From Clostridia bacterium (lineage in GTDB: Bacteria; Bacillota_A; Clostridia; Oscillospirales; CAG-272), in assembly GCA_017632155.1 (NCBI GenBank), contig JAGBRZ010000117.1, forward strand, positions 1-31,256: a stretch of 31,256 nt of DNA. The letters are read 5' to 3'. Below are positions 1-9,400 of the stretch, piece after piece. Below the pieces are notes generated by a model that was not told where the DNA came from, made no database searches, and was given only the letters and a program-made list of their open reading frames with translations. Positions within the stretch are counted from its first letter, which is position 1. The number at the start of each line of letters is the position of its first letter. A program made the position numbers and the translations under genes.

Positions 1-2226
1 GAACTTTGGAACAAAGTAGTAGGCATTCCTGCCGAGCGAATCGTTCGCCTTGGCAAAGCCGATAACTTCTGGGAGCACGGATCCGGTCCTTGCGGTCCCT
101 GCTCGGAGATCTATTTTGACCGCGGCGAAAAGTACGGCTGCGGCTCTCCCGACTGTAAACCCGGTTGCGACTGTGACCGCTTTATGGAAATCTGGAACAA
201 TGTATTCTCTCAATTTAACAACGACGGCAAGGGCAACTATACCGAGCTGGCACAGAAAAACATCGACACCGGTATGGGTCTTGAGCGTCTTGCTTGTGTA
301 ATGCAGGGCGTTGACAATATGTTCGAGGTTGACACAATTCAGAAGGTTATCGGTAAGGTTTGCGAGATCTCCGGCAAGAAGTACGGCGATGATAAGAACA
401 ACGATATTTCCATCCGCGTTATCACCGACCACGTCCGCAGCGCAATGTTTATGATCTCCGACACCGTTATTCCCTCCAACGAGGGACGCGGCTACGTTCT
501 CCGCAGAATCATCCGCCGCGCTTGCCGTCACGGTAAGCTCCTTGGAATCGATCATCCCTTCCTTGTTGATGTAGTTGAAGTTGCTATCGGCGAAAGCTGC
601 GGTGCATATCCCGAGCTTTCCGCAAGAGCCGACTACATCAAGAAGGTTCTCTCCATCGAGGAGGAGCGCTTCGACGCCACCATTGATGCGGGACTTTCGA
701 TCCTCTCCAACCTCGTTCGCAATGCTCTTGCAGAAAACTCGAGCATTATTTCGGGCGAAGATGTATTCAAGCTTTATGATACTTTCGGATTCCCCATCGA
801 CCTCACCCGTGAGATCGCAGAGGAAAGCCACCTCACCATTGACGAGGAAACCTTCACTATGCTGATGACTCAGCAGAAGAAGCGCGCACGTGAGGCTCGC
901 GCAAACATTGGCGGTTGGGATTCTTCCTCCAAGTCACTTCTTGAGAATATTCCCGCTACAGAATTTGCAGGCTACACCGAGGCTACTGCAGAGGCAAAGA
1001 TCCTTGCCATTATGGCTGACGGTGAGCTCGTTGAGTCTGTCAGCGAAGGCGACTGCACCATCATCCTGAACACCACTCCCTTCTATGGCGAAGGCGGCGG
1101 TCAGATCGGCGACAAGGGTACCATCTATGCTGATGGCAAGCTCCTCAGCGTCACCGACACCAAGAAGACCGACGGCATCTACCTCCACCTTTGCACCGTT
1201 GCCAATGGCGTATTCAGCGTTGGCGACACCGTTACCGCAGAGATCGAGGCTATGCGCCGCGCGGCTATCAAGCGTAACCACTCTGCTGCTCACCTCCTTC
1301 AGGCGGCTCTTCGTACCGTCCTTGGCGAGCACGTTGAGCAGGCAGGTTCCTACGTCAGCGAAAAGATTTGCCGTTTCGACTTCTCCCACTTCCAGGCTCT
1401 TACAGCTGAGGAGATCGAAAAGGTTGAAGGCCTTGTAAACGCTCACATTCTCCTCGCTTCCCCCATCGTCACCAAGGAAACCGACATCGAGACCGCAAAG
1501 CGCGAAGGCGCTATGGCGCTCTTCGGCGAAAAGTACGGCAAGACTGTCCGTATGGTCAAGATGGGTAACTTCTCCACCGAGCTTTGCGGTGGTACTCATT
1601 GCTCCAACACCGGCGAGATTGGTCTGTTCAAGATCACATCCGAAACCTCTGTTGCAGCAGGTGTAAGACGTATCGAGGCTGTAACCGGACTTGGAGTTCT
1701 CAAGCTGATTGCAGAGAAGGAAAATCTTATTGCTGAAACCGCACGCGAGCTCAAGGCTCCCAATCCCGCAGACGTTGCAAAGAAGGCATCTGCTACCGCC
1801 GCAGAACTTGCAGCAGCAAAGCGCGAGATCGAGTCCCTCAATTCCAAGCTTGCAGCTACCAAGCTTGATTCGCTCCTTTCGGGCGCGAAGGCTGTTGGAT
1901 GTGTAAACCTCTGCACCGCTCGTTTCGACGGTATGGCTATCGAGGTTGCACGTTCTCTTGCAGACGAGATCAAGGCAAGCCGCTCCGACGTTGTTGCAGT
2001 TCTTGCTGTCGCAACCGACGGTAAGCTCAACTTCATCACCGTTTGCGGTGCCGATGCTGTTAAGGCAGGCGCGCACGCAGGCAAGATCGTTTCCGCGGTT
2101 GCCGCTGTCACCGGCGGTAAGGGCGGAGGACGTCCCGACAACGCTATGGCGGGTGGACGAGATGTTGCTCTCATTGCTGACGCTCTCGCAGCAGCAGAAA
2201 CCACACTTGCAGGTATGCTTAAATAA
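1..2226 (+). CDS. alaS: Alanine--tRNA ligase, 5' end cut by the window edge
   Basis: Charges tRNA-Ala with alanine in the cytoplasm and edits mischarged Ser/Gly. The frame is open from base 1, so the true start lies outside the window; an internal Met at 184 is not the start. Visible in order are the class II catalytic core with the AlaRS signature NFWEHGSGPCGPCSEIYFD and the Cys-rich segment after it, the editing domain with HSAAH near 1280 and the zinc-site CGGTHC near 1585, a short coiled-coil stretch, and a DHHA1 C-terminal domain with the glycine-rich GGKGGGRPDNAMAGG. About 742 residues are present, and roughly 130 N-terminal residues would be missing compared with a typical AlaRS of about 870-880. 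The reading frame is intact. It converges with the minus-strand unit and is separated from it by a perfect palindromic terminator. Confidence 0.98.
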   Translation, partial: ELWNKVVGIPAERIVRLGKADNFWEHGSGPCGPCSEIYFDRGEKYGCGSPDCKPGCDCDRFMEIWNNVFSQFNNDGKGNYTELAQKNIDTGMGLERLACVMQGVDNMFEVDTIQKVIGKVCEISGKKYGDDKNNDISIRVITDHVRSAMFMISDTVIPSNEGRGYVLRRIIRRACRHGKLLGIDHPFLVDVVEVAIGESCGAYPELSARADYIKKVLSIEEERFDATIDAGLSILSNLVRNALAENSSIISGEDVFKLYDTFGFPIDLTREIAEESHLTIDEETFTMLMTQQKKRAREARANIGGWDSSSKSLLENIPATEFAGYTEATAEAKILAIMADGELVESVSEGDCTIILNTTPFYGEGGGQIGDKGTIYADGKLLSVTDTKKTDGIYLHLCTVANGVFSVGDTVTAEIEAMRRAAIKRNHSAAHLLQAALRTVLGEHVEQAGSYVSEKICRFDFSHFQALTAEEIEKVEGLVNAHILLASPIVTKETDIETAKREGAMALFGEKYGKTVRMVKMGNFSTELCGGTHCSNTGEIGLFKITSETSVAAGVRRIEAVTGLGVLKLIAEKENLIAETARELKAPNPADVAKKASATAAELAAAKREIESLNSKLAATKLDSLLSGAKAVGCVNLCTARFDGMAIEVARSLADEIKASRSDVVAVLAVATDGKLNFITVCGADAVKAGAHAGKIVSAVAAVTGGKGGGRPDNAMAGGRDVALIADALAAAETTLAGMLK

Positions 2227-2235
2227 ATATAGAAT

Positions 2236-2271
2236 GACCGCAGTGCCGAATTCGGCACTGCGGTCTTCTTT
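2236..2271 (+). terminator. Bidirectional Rho-independent terminator after alaS
   Basis: A perfect palindrome with 15-bp arms (2236-2250 and 2251-2265) is followed by TTCTTTT on the plus strand. On the minus strand it is followed by a T-rich run, and it begins 12 bases past the stop of the convergent SGNH gene. It therefore probably ends both alaS and the long minus-strand unit. Confidence 0.85.
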
Positions 2272-2276
2272 TGATT

Positions 2277-4214
2277 TTAAGAAAGGATCCTTATTATTTC
2301 CGGCTTCATAGCCTCGCAGAATTTCTTCTGACCCGCGGCATTGAAGTGGGATGAATCATTGAAATACGCATTTGTGTTGCCCGAAAGATACACGTTCGCA
2401 ATTTCAAGAATATCATCAAAAACATCAATATATTCACATTTCTCGCGAGCCTCGCAGAAATCTTTCACCCACACGTTGAGATCCTGAAGCCTTGTCGAAA
2501 TCTGCCAATACTGAGTTCTTGACGGCAACGGCATATGGGAGATAAAGATAATTACAGTGTCGGGAAGTGCCTCGCGGATTCGCGAATAGAGCTGTTCCTT
2601 CGTCTGTTTGCACTGTGCATCCGTATACTTGTGAACGTCATTGTTACTGCACTGAATTATTACCGCTCGGGGTTCATAACGCAGAACGAGTCTGTCAAGA
2701 TGTTCAAGAAGCGAAGCGTCTGTTGCACCGCCTATTCCGTGATTGAGTGCATCAAGCTCGGGCGCCATATCCTTCTCAAGTGTGGTCCATCTTGTAAAAT
2801 TAGAAGCGCCGTAGAATATCACCTTTCCCTTGGGCAGATTATAAATACCGCCGTCGCGGTTTTCAATCTCGGTTGCGGAGGTTGCGTAGGACGCGGTATT
2901 ATCGAACCAATAACCGTAGAACGTGACGTCGCCCGTCACGATATAGCCCTGAGGATCGCAAGGAACAAGTCCGCGTTCATCGCTTGTCCAGCAATTGAAC
3001 ACATTGTTGCCCTCGTTTGCCGTCTTGGGAATATCAGACTTATATATCGTTTTTCCAACCGAATATTCGTAGCTGACATTATCAGATTTCTTGTTGTTGA
3101 GAACAAAAGTAACCTTCGCAGTCGCGCCGTTTCCTTCAACACGAACTACATCCTCTTTTTCTTCCTCTTCGTATCTTTCCCAAGGCTTATCGCCCTCGGC
3201 GCGTACAAGAGCTATGTCGTCAACGGTAATGAATACGCTTGCGGGTTCATCATTATCATATCCACCGGTATACACTCCAAGGCGCGCGGGATATGCATAT
3301 CCTTGCGCTATGTACTCTGACATTGGAGTAGACGTATTTTCGCTGTGATAGTAAGCCTCAAAAGGAACGTAAACGTATCCTGCAAATTCATCCGGCACGA
3401 GAATAACGTGCTTTGTTGCAAAGGCGTTCGAAGTTTTTACCCATTGAGCGGAAGCGGCATCATAATAATAAGCCTCGATAGTTCTTACTGTCTTGTTATA
3501 ATAAGAGAAAAAGCTTTGCACATCATCAAGGTAGTTTTCCGATGTCAGCGCATTGTCCGAAGACTTTGACAGAATGATGTTAATGCTGACGGCGGTATGT
3601 TTCTTGGTATCGTTCGGATCGGAAATATATGCCGAATTCGGCCATTGAACGCGAGTGGTATCAACGTAAAGCATAATACCGCTATAATCTCTCATATCAG
3701 GGCGGTTTTTGATATGAAAATGTGAGCGCATTGAAAGATTTTGACCCGGCTTAGCATATAAATTCAAACCAAGAGTACCCGAGGAACCTGCCTCGATCAA
3801 AGCCTTTGAGCAGTATTGGGTACCGAACAATTTGGGAGTTTTATCGCTATTGACAGCGCATACGAACTTTCCGCCTCTCTCTTCCCCTTGAAAATAATTA
3901 TCAGTATTTTCAAAATCAGCGATAAACTCACCCACAATTTTTGTATTACTGTTTGGAAGCGACTTGGGAGCTGCACTTGAACTGAAATCAAGCACGCTTC
4001 CGCCTTTTTTATCATCCGTCACTTTTGTTTCCTCCACGCTTTCTTCGGGAATACTTTCTGCTGTATCTGCTGACGTTGTTTCCAAAATATCTGTGGGTAG
4101 TTCTTTGTCAGTTATAACAACAGTTGACTCCTCGGACTCACCGGAAGGTGAACATCCAAAACACCCAAGCAGAATTGAAAAACAAAGAATTATTGCAAAA
4201 AGTTTTTTAATCAT
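2277..4214 (-). CDS. Lipoprotein with C-terminal SGNH/GDSL hydrolase domain
   Basis: A 645-residue surface lipoprotein. Residues 1-21 form a signal peptide ending in a lipobox (LLGC, Cys18, or Cys21), followed by a Ser/Thr/Glu-rich linker to about 90. Residues about 93-340 look like a beta-sandwich carbohydrate-binding-type region, and about 365-440 resemble a Listeria-Bacteroides (InlB B-type) repeat. Residues 464-645 form an SGNH hydrolase: nucleophile Ser471 in YGASN, block II glycines near 493-496, SNND (Asn524/525), and Asp620-x-x-His623 in block V. The family acts as esterases or deacetylases, often on acylated glycans; the substrate here is inferred. The start has AAGGAGA 8-10 nt upstream. 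It is the last gene of the minus-strand block, but two hairpins separate it from the permease gene and no clear promoter of its own is visible. Confidence 0.85.
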   Translation of the reverse strand: MIKKLFAIILCFSILLGCFGCSPSGESEESTVVITDKELPTDILETTSADTAESIPEESVEETKVTDDKKGGSVLDFSSSAAPKSLPNSNTKIVGEFIADFENTDNYFQGEERGGKFVCAVNSDKTPKLFGTQYCSKALIEAGSSGTLGLNLYAKPGQNLSMRSHFHIKNRPDMRDYSGIMLYVDTTRVQWPNSAYISDPNDTKKHTAVSINIILSKSSDNALTSENYLDDVQSFFSYYNKTVRTIEAYYYDAASAQWVKTSNAFATKHVILVPDEFAGYVYVPFEAYYHSENTSTPMSEYIAQGYAYPARLGVYTGGYDNDEPASVFITVDDIALVRAEGDKPWERYEEEEKEDVVRVEGNGATAKVTFVLNNKKSDNVSYEYSVGKTIYKSDIPKTANEGNNVFNCWTSDERGLVPCDPQGYIVTGDVTFYGYWFDNTASYATSATEIENRDGGIYNLPKGKVIFYGASNFTRWTTLEKDMAPELDALNHGIGGATDASLLEHLDRLVLRYEPRAVIIQCSNNDVHKYTDAQCKQTKEQLYSRIREALPDTVIIFISHMPLPSRTQYWQISTRLQDLNVWVKDFCEAREKCEYIDVFDDILEIANVYLSGNTNAYFNDSSHFNAAGQKKFCEAMKPEIIRILS

Positions 4215-4230
4215 AATACTTTCTCCTTAT

Positions 4231-4272
4231 ATGTAAAAATCGTCTTGCGTAAGAAACTTACGCAAGACGATT
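4231..4272 (-). terminator. Rho-independent terminator or attenuator after the second permease pair
   Basis: A perfect 16-bp inverted repeat with an AAA loop (4238-4253 / 4257-4272) is followed on the minus strand by TTTACAT, giving a U-run. It lies only about 17 bases before the start codon of the SGNH lipoprotein gene, so that gene probably depends on read-through. Confidence 0.75.
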
Positions 4273-4281
4273 CTTTCCTCT

Positions 4282-4308
4282 GCGGAAGCGATACACGATC
4301 GCTTCCGC
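4282..4308 (-). repeat. Second perfect hairpin between permease and SGNH gene
   Basis: An inverted repeat with 11-bp arms (4282-4292 / 4298-4308) and a 5-nt loop lies just upstream, in the minus-strand direction, of the terminator hairpin. It has no U-run on the minus strand, so it may be a transcript-stabilising or processing hairpin rather than a terminator. Confidence 0.6.
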
Positions 4309-4342
4309 GATAATAGGAAATAAGAGTGTTGAAAAGCTTCGA

Positions 4343-5473
4343 TTAATCCGCAGTAAGTCCGGAACGCTCGATGCCCTGTACCAGGAAGTTCTGGCAGAAG
4401 AGGTACATGATAACCAGCGGAAGGATGATGAGCAATCCGCAGGTGTTTCTGATTGCCGAGTAGTAGAGATTCTGACCGGGATAGTCAGTCGTGAGCGAGG
4501 AGGGAATGTCTACAACATCGGGCATAAGCACCGTCTTATTGGTTGTGAAGAAGAGCGTTGTGTAGAAGTCATCGGTCCACTGCCAAGAGAAGGCAAAGAG
4601 GAATACGGTGATCATCATCGGCACAGACAGAGGCAGAATGATCTGCAGGAAGGTACGGCCTACGCCGGAACCATCGATGTATGCAGACTCTTCAAGCTCA
4701 CTGGGAACGCCCATGAAGAACTGACGAAGCATGAATACGTAAAGACCGTTCTTAAATCCAAGTCCTGTGATGGAGAGGATGATGAGAGGCCAATACGAGT
4801 TGTTAAGGTTGAATGCACCGTCCTCAACTACAGCCTGAAGGAACTTTGATGTAGGCTCAGCGCCGAAGATGTTGATATTCGCAAGAATATCATTGAGGAA
4901 TCCGATCTCGCCAACCGTTGCATTACCCGAAAGAAGCTTGATGATTCCGAATATATCGAAATAACGGAAGTTCATAAACATCGAGTACTGAATGGTCTGG
5001 TGAGGAACGACCATCGTGAAGATAACTGCCAGGAATACAAGGTTAGCACCCTTGAACTTGAACTTTGCAAGTCCGTATGCTACAAGGCAGCAAACGAAGG
5101 TCTGGATAAGCGCGGTGGATCCTGAAAGAAGGAGTGTATTTCCGAATGCCGTGAAATATTCATTCTCGAGAAGAATGAACTTATACATGTCAATCGAGAA
5201 CTCCTTGGGGATAAGCATAACCGTTACGTCAACGAAGTCATTCTTACCCATAAAGGAACCTGCGATCTGAGTAAAGAAGGGGTAAAGTACGATGTAAGCA
5301 ATACCGAGAAGCAGGACGAAGCGGACGATATACCAAAGCACACCGCCGACGAAAGCCATGTTGATGAACTTCGCCTTGAGTCTTTCCTTGAGCGGGGTAC
5401 GCTCAAATTCAACTCTGATCTTATTTTTTGTCTCCTTAGTAATCTGAGGAGCACCTGTCTGTTGTGCGTTCAT
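4343..5473 (-). CDS. Carbohydrate ABC transporter permease, MalG type (second pair)
   Basis: Membrane-spanning half of a CUT1-type sugar importer, pairing with the permease encoded just upstream. After a cytoplasmic N-terminus of about 40 residues come about six transmembrane segments. The ATPase-coupling EAA loop is at residues 259-282 (SELEESAYIDGSG, then LPLSVPMM). At 376 residues it is about 90 longer than ordinary MalG proteins. The excess includes a predicted outside loop at about 178-222 between membrane segments, with no match in the first-pair MalG-type gene of this operon. The start has a strong AAGGAGG site and sits 18 bp after the upstream gene. No ATPase gene is nearby. Confidence 0.93.
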   Translation of the reverse strand: MNAQQTGAPQITKETKNKIRVEFERTPLKERLKAKFINMAFVGGVLWYIVRFVLLLGIAYIVLYPFFTQIAGSFMGKNDFVDVTVMLIPKEFSIDMYKFILLENEYFTAFGNTLLLSGSTALIQTFVCCLVAYGLAKFKFKGANLVFLAVIFTMVVPHQTIQYSMFMNFRYFDIFGIIKLLSGNATVGEIGFLNDILANINIFGAEPTSKFLQAVVEDGAFNLNNSYWPLIILSITGLGFKNGLYVFMLRQFFMGVPSELEESAYIDGSGVGRTFLQIILPLSVPMMITVFLFAFSWQWTDDFYTTLFFTTNKTVLMPDVVDIPSSLTTDYPGQNLYYSAIRNTCGLLIILPLVIMYLFCQNFLVQGIERSGLTAD

Positions 5474-5491
5474 TGAAATATCCTCCTTTCC

Positions 5492-6478
5492 TTAGTCTTT
5501 CTTCTGATAGAATACGAATGCAGAAGCAATACCTGCTACCGCAGCTACGATGAGAATTACGATCATGAAGTACATCCAAGACATTGCAGAGGAAATTTCC
5601 TTACCGCCGCTTGCCTGAGTGTAAACCGTGTCGATAAATTTCATAACCGTATTCTGGTCTGTGGTGAACGAGTCGATAATCGTGTATACCGCGTTAACCA
5701 GGATCATCGGGCTTATCATCGGGAAGGTGATCTTCCAGAAGGTTTCCCAACCGGTTGCACCGTCGATCGAGCAAGACTCATAGATCGCGGGAGAGATCGA
5801 CTGAAGACCTGCAAGGAAGATAAGCATCTGTACGCCGGAACGGTTTACGATATCATAGATGTTGTTGATCATTGTAGCAACGTATTCAACAAGCTCTGTA
5901 CCAACCTTCATGCCGGCAAAGAGTGACTGAATATCAATTGCGGATACGATCTCTGCCGCGGTACTTGTTTCAGTACCGTCGGCAATACCTTCTTCACCCA
6001 TTTCGTCCATGATGTTCTGCGATGCGATGGACTCCATAAGACCCGTGGAAATAATAACGGGAACGAAAAGGATCGCACGGAACGCTGCACGGCCTGCCAT
6101 CTTCTGGTTAAGAAGAACAGCCATAAAGAGCGAGAAAAGGATGATCGCGGGAATGTCGAACGCCAGCTCTTTAATACCTGTTACCAGGGTCTTAACGAAG
6201 TCGGGGTTGACGAAGAGAGCTTCCATATAGTTCGTAAAGCCTACGAACTCGGAGATCTGTCCCTCACCGGGAACGATCTGTACTCGGCAGAAGCTGAATA
6301 CGATCGAATCCCAGATCATAGGAATGTAGATAGCGATAAAGCCAATAAGGAAAGGCAGTACAAAGAAATAACCTGCGCGAGCCTTACGTCTGTCAAGCGA
6401 CGCGCTGCTGCGGCGCTTTTTGGGAGCCTTGGTCTTCTGCTCGCTGACAACGTTATTAAGTTTCATTTCGTTTGTCAT
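5492..6478 (-). CDS. Sugar ABC transporter permease, MalF type (second pair)
   Basis: A 328-residue CUT1 permease with a basic cytoplasmic N-terminus (KAPKKRRSSASLDRRKAR), about six membrane segments and an EAA loop at 233-257 (YESCSIDGATG, then FPMISPMI). Residues about 153-205 form an acidic insertion in an extracytoplasmic loop that is missing from the first-pair MalF-type gene (15118-16065). An AAAGGAGG ribosome binding site overlaps the stop region of the upstream DUF5696 gene, with a 14-bp gap. It should pair with the MalG-type product of the next gene; substrate unknown. Confidence 0.93.
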   Translation of the reverse strand: MTNEMKLNNVVSEQKTKAPKKRRSSASLDRRKARAGYFFVLPFLIGFIAIYIPMIWDSIVFSFCRVQIVPGEGQISEFVGFTNYMEALFVNPDFVKTLVTGIKELAFDIPAIILFSLFMAVLLNQKMAGRAAFRAILFVPVIISTGLMESIASQNIMDEMGEEGIADGTETSTAAEIVSAIDIQSLFAGMKVGTELVEYVATMINNIYDIVNRSGVQMLIFLAGLQSISPAIYESCSIDGATGWETFWKITFPMISPMILVNAVYTIIDSFTTDQNTVMKFIDTVYTQASGGKEISSAMSWMYFMIVILIVAAVAGIASAFVFYQKKD

Positions 6479-6492
6479 TTTATCCGCCTCCT

Positions 6493-9400
6493 TTAGTTAA
6501 TTTTTGCAAATGTGAAGCTTTCGGGTTCCTGGCCGGAAATGACCTTGATACCACCGTAAGTTTCAAGAGTGTAAGTTACTTCGTTGAATTCAACGGTAAC
6601 TGCGTAATCGTTGTAGTTGAGAAGGAAGAAAGTTCCGCCCTCATATTCAAGGTAAACGATGTTTCCGCTGTCGTCTGTGTACTTGGTGTACTCATACTCG
6701 GGAATCTCTTCCTCTTCCTCGGTCTCCTCTTCAACAACCTCGGGCTCGGTGATTACAAGAGAGCCGTCAGCCTTAACCTCTACGCGAAGAGCGTTGAGCT
6801 TAAGATCAGTGCTTGTGTTGGGGATAACTGCCTTTGCAAGCTCAAGAGTTTCAATGAACTTAGCCAGTGCAAGATCAACTACCTTGTTGCCTTCCTGGGT
6901 GTTCTTAACGGTCTCGTTATAAACGTTCTCGAGAGCACCAAGGAACTGTGCGGAATAAACGCCCTTGAATTCTGCAGAATTGTAATAATCCTTTGCGATG
7001 TCAGAATTCTTGAGTGCCTTGTTGAGAGTATCAACCTGAGTGTTGAACGACTTGAAGAGAGTGTTAACACTGGTGATCTGGCTCTTTACATAACCGAATG
7101 CGGTGTTGTAATTCTTGAGAGCTGCCTGATACTCGGTAATGATGTTGGGGTTGGATGCGATTGACGCATTGTAAGCCTCAAGCACCTTGGAGTAGCTGTC
7201 TACGCCCTCGAATGCCTTAGCTGCTGCAAGATTTGCTGCTGCTTCATCTGCTGCTGCCTGAGCGGTAATAACACCTGCTTCTGCAGCTACGAGCTGTGCG
7301 AGTGCATTCTTAAGATCGTTATTGTCGATAATGAACTGACCTCTCTGCTTGGTGAGATCGTTCTTTGCCTGGGAGAGAGTGGTGTACTCCGCGCCAAGCT
7401 TACCGCTCTTTGCGTTCTTGTAGGTGTTAACTGCTGCTTCTGCATTCTTGAGTGCAGTCTCAGCATTCTTGTACTCGTCGGTCTTCTTGCAGTTGGTCTG
7501 CCACTTGGTGATGTAATCATTGATGATATAACCTGCACCCTTAACAAGACCGTCATTGCCCTTTTCAACCTCGAGAAGAACGTTGGTTTCAACGCCTTCA
7601 ACAACGGTGGGAACCTTTACCTTAGTGTACTTAGTAGTCATAAGGGTAAGAATCTCGTTTGCAAGCTTGATCTGAGTCTTAGCATCAGCACCGTTGATCT
7701 GTGCAACGAGCTCTGCGATCTTTGCATCAGTAGGAGCAACAAGCTTTTCGTACCAATCCTTATAAGTTGCATCCTCAAGATAACCGTCAAGAACCTGCTG
7801 GAGCGCGAGCTTCTTTGCGTTTACTTCTGCAACAAGCTTGGTGTAATCGGAGCTCGAGAAGTATGTCTTCTCCATAGCCGCGATCTTTGCTGCGTAATCA
7901 GCCTCAGCATCTGCAAGTGCTGTGTAATCTGCAGCGGACTTCTCATAAGCCGCCTTGACGGAAGCTTCGATAACAGTGCGGAGAGATTCGATGGTCTTTT
8001 CGCTTGCTGCAACTGTTGCTACTGCATCAGCGATCTCTGCTGCGGACATATAGTTTTCAAGTGCTGCTGCAGCTGCCTCAGCCTTTGTCTTAAGATCAGC
8101 AAATTTTGCATCTGCCGCAATGTAAAGTGCATCAACTGCATCCTGAGCTACCTTGATAGCTGCCTTTGTGTCTACGATCTTCTTCTCGTATTCTGCGATG
8201 GAAGAAATGATGAGCTTATGCTCAGCACTGTCGGGATAGGAGATCGAATAAGTTGCAAGAGCCTTTTCGAGGTTGGACTTAACGATTTCCTGAGTGGAAA
8301 GCGAAAGGGTGATTTCATCAAGAGCCTTAAGCTTAGCATCAAAGTCTGCATTGCCTGCAAGCTTGGTCTTGAGATCGGACTGTGCCTTAGTGTACTCATC
8401 CTTTGCTGCCTTTGCAAGAGCGCTAAGATTGGTCTGATACTGCTTAATAGCCTTTTCAGCTGCGTCCTTAGCATTGAATGCATCTGCATATGCACGTGCA
8501 TCATCAAGAGAAGCTACAAAGCCGTTGAGATTTGCGAGTGCGTTATCAACTGCGATCTGCTTTACGCTGTAGTCAGCAGAGGTGGTATCAGTAATAGCAT
8601 CACGTGCTGCAACTGCAGTTTCGTATGCATATACGAGAGTGGGAATAGCGGCAACCTTTGCGCTAATTGCATTTTCCATTGCGAGCTCGAGTGCTGCTTC
8701 CTTCTCTGCAATCGCATTGATAGCAGTGATAAGAGAAGTCTGTGCCTTCTGGTCAGCAGAAATAAGCTCTGCACGGAGTTTGTTGGAGCCGGTGAGAACG
8801 AAGGACGAGAAGGAGTTATTTGCCTTGTTCCATGCATTTGCAAGTGCGAAAGCATCTTCAAGAGGTGCCTTAACTGCTGCATATGCAAGAGCGTCCTTAA
8901 CGAGAGTATTCATACCGATTCTTACGGAAACGATACCCTTCTCGTTGATATTAACAGCACCATCGTAGTAACCGCTGATATCCTTGTAGAGCTTGTTGAT
9001 CTCATCGCTTGCGGTCTTGGAAACGGTTGCTGCGTATACACGACCCTCGAGGAGTGCCTGCTGGAGTTCCTTGCGAGCCTCTTCGGTTGCAAGTTCTTCT
9101 GCAAGTGCCTCTTCCTTCTTAAGAGCCTCTTCATCCGCGATCACTTCATCAGCATCGGGAATACGCTCACCGATCAGGAACTGGTGTCCAACGATCTTAG
9201 AAAGCTGGAGATCCTTTGTAAGGTCATTAAGGATTGTATAGTACTTTACAACGTCATCCTTAAGGATGTCGTAACGAACGGAATAGTACTTCTGGAGGTT
9301 GTAGTCTTCCTTGAGCTCTTCGTAATTTTCATAACAAAGAACGAAGTAAAGACCTGCGCCGTTTTCGATAGCCTTGAGCATGCTGTAACCGATGTTACCT

